Positions 6,093 to 9,091 of a stretch of 9,091 bases of DNA are shown piece by piece. The translations under genes were made by a program, and so were the position numbers. Numbering within the stretch: the first letter of the stretch is position 1; the number at the start of each line of letters is the position of its first letter. Source of the stretch: JBBRMY01 sp038230595 (GTDB lineage: Bacteria; Bacteroidota; Ignavibacteria; Tepidaquicellales; Tepidaquicellaceae); the NCBI GenBank assembly GCA_038230595.1, contig JBBRMY010000106.1, forward strand, positions 1-9,091, written 5' to 3'. Under the pieces are notes generated by a model. That model saw only the letters and a list, made by a program, of their open reading frames with translations, did not search any database and was not told the origin of the DNA.

Positions 6093-6384
6093 AGAGCTAA
6101 AAAGTTTAAGAGGTATTAATATAATACTATAAACAGGTGGCTTCTACGGAGCTAAACAGAAAAACATATACAATATTACAAACAGGTCGCTCCAATGGAG
6201 CTAAACTGAAGAACATATACAATACTACAAACAGGTCGCTCCTACGGAGCTAAATTGAAAAACATATACTATACTACAAACAGGTCGCGCATATTGAGCT
6301 AAACAGAAAAACAAATAATATGTTACAGACATTTCGCTCCTACGGAGCTAAACAGAAAACTTATACAATATTACAGATTGGACA
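6093..6384. repeat. Tandem array of a 49-bp unit with a hairpin core
   Basis: Five near-complete units begin at 6131, 6180, 6229, 6278 and 6327, each exactly 49 bases apart. A sixth partial unit starts near 6375, and a degenerate partial one (GAGCTAAAAAG at 6094) lies on the left. In order, a unit reads AAACAGGTC, the palindrome GCTCC-TAC-GGAGC, TAAACAGAAAAAC, then ATATACAATATTAC. AAACAG thus flanks the hairpin on both sides. Since 49 is not a multiple of 3 and stops occur, it is not coding. The hairpin is largely kept despite changes: unit 1 has a G-T wobble, and unit 4 replaces the inner C-G pair by A-T on both arms but also has one mismatch. It fills much of the 470-base gap (6031-6500) between helicase and Spy-like gene. 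Function is unknown; it may be an amplified REP-like element. Confidence 0.85.
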
Positions 6385-6437
6385 CTAATGAAAATTAATA
6401 CAGAACCTACCAACATTCAGGGAAGATTGGTTTTATT

Positions 6438-6449
6438 GAAGGCCTTCAT
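6438..6449. other. Perfect 12-bp palindrome in the gene-free stretch
   Basis: TGAAGGCCTTCA is fully self-complementary with no spacer. It stands between the 49-bp array and the C-rich repeat. It could be a dimeric protein-binding site, but no promoter can be tied to it. A 21-codon plus-strand frame (6388-6453) runs through it and is not supported as a gene. Confidence 0.25.
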
Positions 6450-6458
6450 ATAAGGAGA

Positions 6459-6502
6459 ACCACCCCCTAACCCCCTCCTTGAAAATAAGGAGGGGGATTT
6501 TT
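6459..6502 (+). repeat. C-rich/G-rich hairpin repeat with plus-strand terminator character
   Basis: ACCACCCCCTAA is followed by CCCCCTCCTT (6471-6480), loop GAAAAT, and AAGGAGGGGG (6487-6496), then ATTTTT. The perfect 10-bp GC-rich stem plus T run looks like a terminator on the plus strand, yet there is no plus-strand gene. On the minus strand, just past the helicase stop (6501-6503), the same stem has no T run after it. From memory, CCCCCTAACCCCCTCCTT followed by its complement is a dispersed intergenic element in FCB-group and cyanobacterial genomes, so it is called a repeat here. It may still mark the 3' end of the helicase mRNA. Confidence 0.6.
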
Positions 6503-8942
6503 AAAAGGTTATTTCAGAAGGGTCTAAGAAGTCATTGGAATCCTGATCTGAGAAAATTAAGTTTTCATCTGAATTGCTGAAATCAGAAATGCAGATCTCA
6601 TCGTGTTCAAACCAGGCATTATAAAATTTCGATGGCTTTGATGATGTCAGATATAAATATTGCTTTGCACGGGTTACTGCAACATAGAACAATCGCCTTT
6701 CTTCGTCATAATTTTTAATGAAGATAGAAGATAAAAGTGAAGTTCTCCAATTTGAGAATTCGTAATATTTTCCGTTCCTGATTCCAAATAAAGATTTAAA
6801 CCTTAATCCCGAGATGGAATTATAAATTATTGAACCTCTGTCAGCCCGGCTGGATGGGAAATTACTCTGATTTATATTGGCAACAAAAACCACAGGATAC
6901 TCCAACCCTTTAGAACCATGAATCGTCTGAATTGTAATGCTGTTATCCGAACTGATTATTTCCACATCATAAGTTGTCAGAATATTTTCATCAATAATAT
7001 TTATAAGCTCGCAGAGTGAATAATTATCAGTTTTCATCCAGGCATTGATAACACTAAGGATCTTATCAGAGAAATTATCTGAAAAATTATAAATTCCAAA
7101 TACTGTCCTGCAAACCTCAGACAAGTTATTGATCAGCTTAAGTGATCTTAAAATATCAAGCAGCTTAACCGGAATATCTGAATGGTCATCTTTCTTAATC
7201 TTTTCGAGAATTTCTTTAATTGAATTTAACCTGAAGTCTTCATTATCTAAGATCGCTGCCCAGCCGTTAATATTTGTCTGATCATTCAAAACCCTCAGCC
7301 ATGCAAGAAGAATTATAGCGGGATAAGATGAAAATAATTCGATGCCGCCATTAAGCTTTGAAGGTATTTTATATTTATTTACTGCCAGTCTGTAAAGCTC
7401 AAGCCCGAATTTTTTATCTCTGCATAGTACTGTAATATCTTTTAGCTCAGCTTTTCGAGTTTTTGAAATTATACCGTCAGGATCAAATTCATGAATTATA
7501 TATTTCGGATCAGTTACTATCTCATTTATTTTTTTCAGAATGATCTCCCTCTCTTCATCTTTATCTTCGCCTTTCATAAGACAGATCTGAGAATCATCTC
7601 CGAATTTATTTATTTCATGTATTTCAATTTCATCAAAAGGAGCAGGCTCATCCTTATCAGTTGCTTTGATTCCCAGAGTTTTAATTCCTGCATCCAGGAT
7701 CTTTCTTGAGCTTCTTCTGTTTTCAGATAATTCTAAAGAATAAACGGTATCCGGAAAATTTGAGAATACAATTCCGTTATTTTCTGAAAGATCATTCATC
7801 ATTTCTTCCATTCGAGATTCGAATGAAATAATATTTTCAATAGTTGCATTTCGAAAGCCATATATCCCCTGCTTCCAGTCTCCGACTATACAGACATTTG
7901 TGAACTGTCTGCCATTTTCATTTTTTCCTGCCAGGAGAAGTATAAGCTTCATCTGTATCTCATCTGTATCCTGAAACTCATCTACCATAATATATTTTTG
8001 CCTGTTATTTTCTCTTACATGCTCATTTTTTGAAAGGAGAAGGTAAGCAAACATCACGAGGAAATCATAATTAAGAAAATTTCTTTTAACCAGATAAACT
8101 ATATAGTCCCAATAAATTTTTCCAATGAATTCAATCCATTTATCCTGCATCGGGTCATTAAATATCTCATCCTTACAGGCAGGATTTATTCTTTTAGGGC
8201 TCTCATTATTTTTTATAATATCAAAGGGAAGGTCAAGGAAAACTGTATTGTCAAGAACAGCTTTGAAGCAGTTATATAGATCATTATTTACTTCTTTACC
8301 TGTTGCTCCGATCTTTCCTTCATTTTGCTTATCGAACAGAGCAGAGAATTCAGAATAATTCCCCTTTAGCTTTTCTTTATCAACTTTTGAAAATTCTCCG
8401 CTGACAGGAAACAAACCGATGGAGCATAATTTTTTTACTATGTAAAGAAGATTTACTATATCTTTATCAGTAATTTCAAAAATATCTGGAAATGTCTTTT
8501 GATTTATTCTCTTAAAGTTCTTATAGAAATCATTGAACATATGGAATTCAATATTCGAATCTTCCAGAATTGAAAAGTTAGATGAAATATTTTCCTTTAT
8601 TCCAAGATAGAAAGGTGTATTCATTCCATCTTTTTTCAAAAGCTTTGAGCAGAATGCATGAAACGTAACAACAGGTGAATTAAAGAGTTCAGTCAGCCCT
8701 ATATTCTTTTTCCTGATCTCGTTATAATTATTAACGATCCGGTTCTTAATTTCCTCTGCCGAATTGTTAGTAAAAGTGATCATCAGAATATCAACGGGCT
8801 TCACACCTTTGTTTATAAGATCTTTATATCTTTCTATAAGCGTAAAGGTTTTTCCAGTACCGGCACTTGCATTTATTTTAAAAATACCTTCGGGTATTTC
8901 AAATAATTCCGGCTTCGATATTTTTTTTGTTTTAAATTTCAT
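6501..8942 (-). CDS. UvrD/RecB-type superfamily 1 helicase (AddA-like, without nuclease domain)
   Basis: This complete 813-residue protein carries the helicase motifs in order. They are Walker A ASAGTGKT (25-32), Ia LMITFTNNSAEEIKNRI (53-69), Ic VTFHAFC (92-98), II MVDEFQDTD (319-327), III IVGDWKQGIYGFR (352-364), IV LSENRRSSRKIL (405-416), V IQTIHGSKGLEYPVVFV (671-687) and VI DEERRLFYVAVTRAKQYLYL (746-765). The AxAGTGKT loop and FHAFC favour the AddA/RecB branch over UvrD/PcrA. Usual AddA proteins are about 1,100-1,250 residues and end in a PD-(D/E)XK nuclease. This one stops about 50 residues after motif VI in an acidic tail, so it is helicase only. The ATG (8940-8942) overlaps the preceding gene by 11 bases, indicating translational coupling with a likely Fe-S nuclease partner. 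The expected role is unwinding and resecting DNA ends for recombination; a defence role is an alternative. Confidence 0.9.
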   Translation of the reverse strand: MKFKTKKISKPELFEIPEGIFKINASAGTGKTFTLIERYKDLINKGVKPVDILMITFTNNSAEEIKNRIVNNYNEIRKKNIGLTELFNSPVVTFHAFCSKLLKKDGMNTPFYLGIKENISSNFSILEDSNIEFHMFNDFYKNFKRINQKTFPDIFEITDKDIVNLLYIVKKLCSIGLFPVSGEFSKVDKEKLKGNYSEFSALFDKQNEGKIGATGKEVNNDLYNCFKAVLDNTVFLDLPFDIIKNNESPKRINPACKDEIFNDPMQDKWIEFIGKIYWDYIVYLVKRNFLNYDFLVMFAYLLLSKNEHVRENNRQKYIMVDEFQDTDEIQMKLILLLAGKNENGRQFTNVCIVGDWKQGIYGFRNATIENIISFESRMEEMMNDLSENNGIVFSNFPDTVYSLELSENRRSSRKILDAGIKTLGIKATDKDEPAPFDEIEIHEINKFGDDSQICLMKGEDKDEEREIILKKINEIVTDPKYIIHEFDPDGIISKTRKAELKDITVLCRDKKFGLELYRLAVNKYKIPSKLNGGIELFSSYPAIILLAWLRVLNDQTNINGWAAILDNEDFRLNSIKEILEKIKKDDHSDIPVKLLDILRSLKLINNLSEVCRTVFGIYNFSDNFSDKILSVINAWMKTDNYSLCELINIIDENILTTYDVEIISSDNSITIQTIHGSKGLEYPVVFVANINQSNFPSSRADRGSIIYNSISGLRFKSLFGIRNGKYYEFSNWRTSLLSSIFIKNYDEERRLFYVAVTRAKQYLYLTSSKPSKFYNAWFEHDEICISDFSNSDENLIFSDQDSNDFLDPSEITF

Positions 8943-9091
8943 TTAACTCAGGTGCATTTGATAAAATATTTTTCGAGCACATACTCAGATACTCACAGTT
9001 TTTACATAATTCATCATTCAGAAAAATCGGTTGAGCTTTAAATACAGTTTGATTGGATAAATTTATTTCTCCGATCTTTAATTTAACCATA
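8932..9091 (-). CDS. C-terminal end of a probable PD-(D/E)XK nuclease with Fe-S cysteines (AddB-like), partial
   Basis: Only the last 52 codons are in the window, ending at TAA (8932-8934) inside the helicase start. The visible part contains LCKNCEYLSMCSKNI, a C-x2-C-x5-C cluster. This is the C-terminal half of the 4Fe-4S staple in AddB, Cas4 and related PD-(D/E)XK nucleases, where the fourth cysteine lies before the nuclease core. An in-frame ATG falls at the very edge (9088-9090), but a cluster this close to it is more likely the end of a longer protein. The 11-base overlap with the helicase gene and the helicase's lack of a nuclease support a helicase-nuclease pair. The catalytic residues are outside the window, so family assignment rests on the cysteines and context. 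Confidence 0.6.
   Translation of the reverse strand, partial: MVKLKIGEINLSNQTVFKAQPIFLNDELCKNCEYLSMCSKNILSNAPELNEI

Noticed and set aside
6093..6384. CRISPR-like array with regularly spaced palindromic repeats
   Set aside because: The whole 49-base unit is conserved, including the parts between hairpins, so there are no unique spacers. No cas gene is present; the Cas4-like cysteines at 8932-9091 belong to a helicase-linked nuclease.
6388..6453. Plus-strand 21-codon frame starting MKINTEP
   Set aside because: It is too short to judge, has no Shine-Dalgarno and resembles no known peptide; it is kept only as part of a low-interest finding.

Overview
The window is AT-rich, and all eight genes that I can support lie on the minus strand, so transcription runs from high to low coordinates. 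The mix of genes points to the Bacteroidota/Ignavibacteriota/Chlorobiota (FCB) group. It includes an AddA/RecB-type helicase next to an Fe-S nuclease, a YtxH/DUF948 pair, a secreted TPR protein, an NtrC-type response regulator and Spy-like secreted proteins. Many starts lack a Shine-Dalgarno sequence, and several short palindromic repeat families sit between genes, which also fits. This placement is inference; there is no rRNA or marker gene in the window to confirm it.

In order of transcription, from the right edge: the last 52 codons of a gene ending in a C-x2-C-x5-C motif (8932-9091) overlap by 11 bases an 813-residue UvrD/RecB superfamily 1 helicase (6501-8942). Together they look like a compact two-subunit helicase-nuclease for double-strand-break processing. 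A 470-base gene-free stretch follows (6031-6500). It contains a tandem array of a 49-bp unit with a hairpin core, and a C-rich/G-rich hairpin repeat. Next come two paralogous secreted LTxxQ (Spy/CpxP-like) proteins, 5548-6030 and 4851-5426, with very different charged C-terminal tails and a hairpin between them. After a strong terminator (4801-4825) there is an orphan sigma-54-dependent response regulator (3293-4678).

Downstream of the regulator, two adjacent REP-like hairpins occupy 3164-3231, and the second of them in transcription order also looks like the regulator's terminator. A secreted TPR protein follows (1950-3104). Then comes a probable operon of a YtxH-domain membrane protein (1358-1807) and a DUF948-like membrane protein with a GTG start (730-1302). 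It has a recognisable promoter, a hairpin in its leader, a hairpin between the genes and a perfect 12-bp-stem terminator (638-673). The left edge holds the N-terminal 208 residues of a HipA-like kinase (1-624).

Most genes are ordinary housekeeping or envelope-stress genes. The parts most worth a second look are the 49-bp array, the unusual concentration of distinct palindromic repeat families, the divergent tails of the Spy-like pair, and the helicase that lacks a nuclease domain. I saw no convincing new multi-gene system, CRISPR array, transposase or prophage gene.
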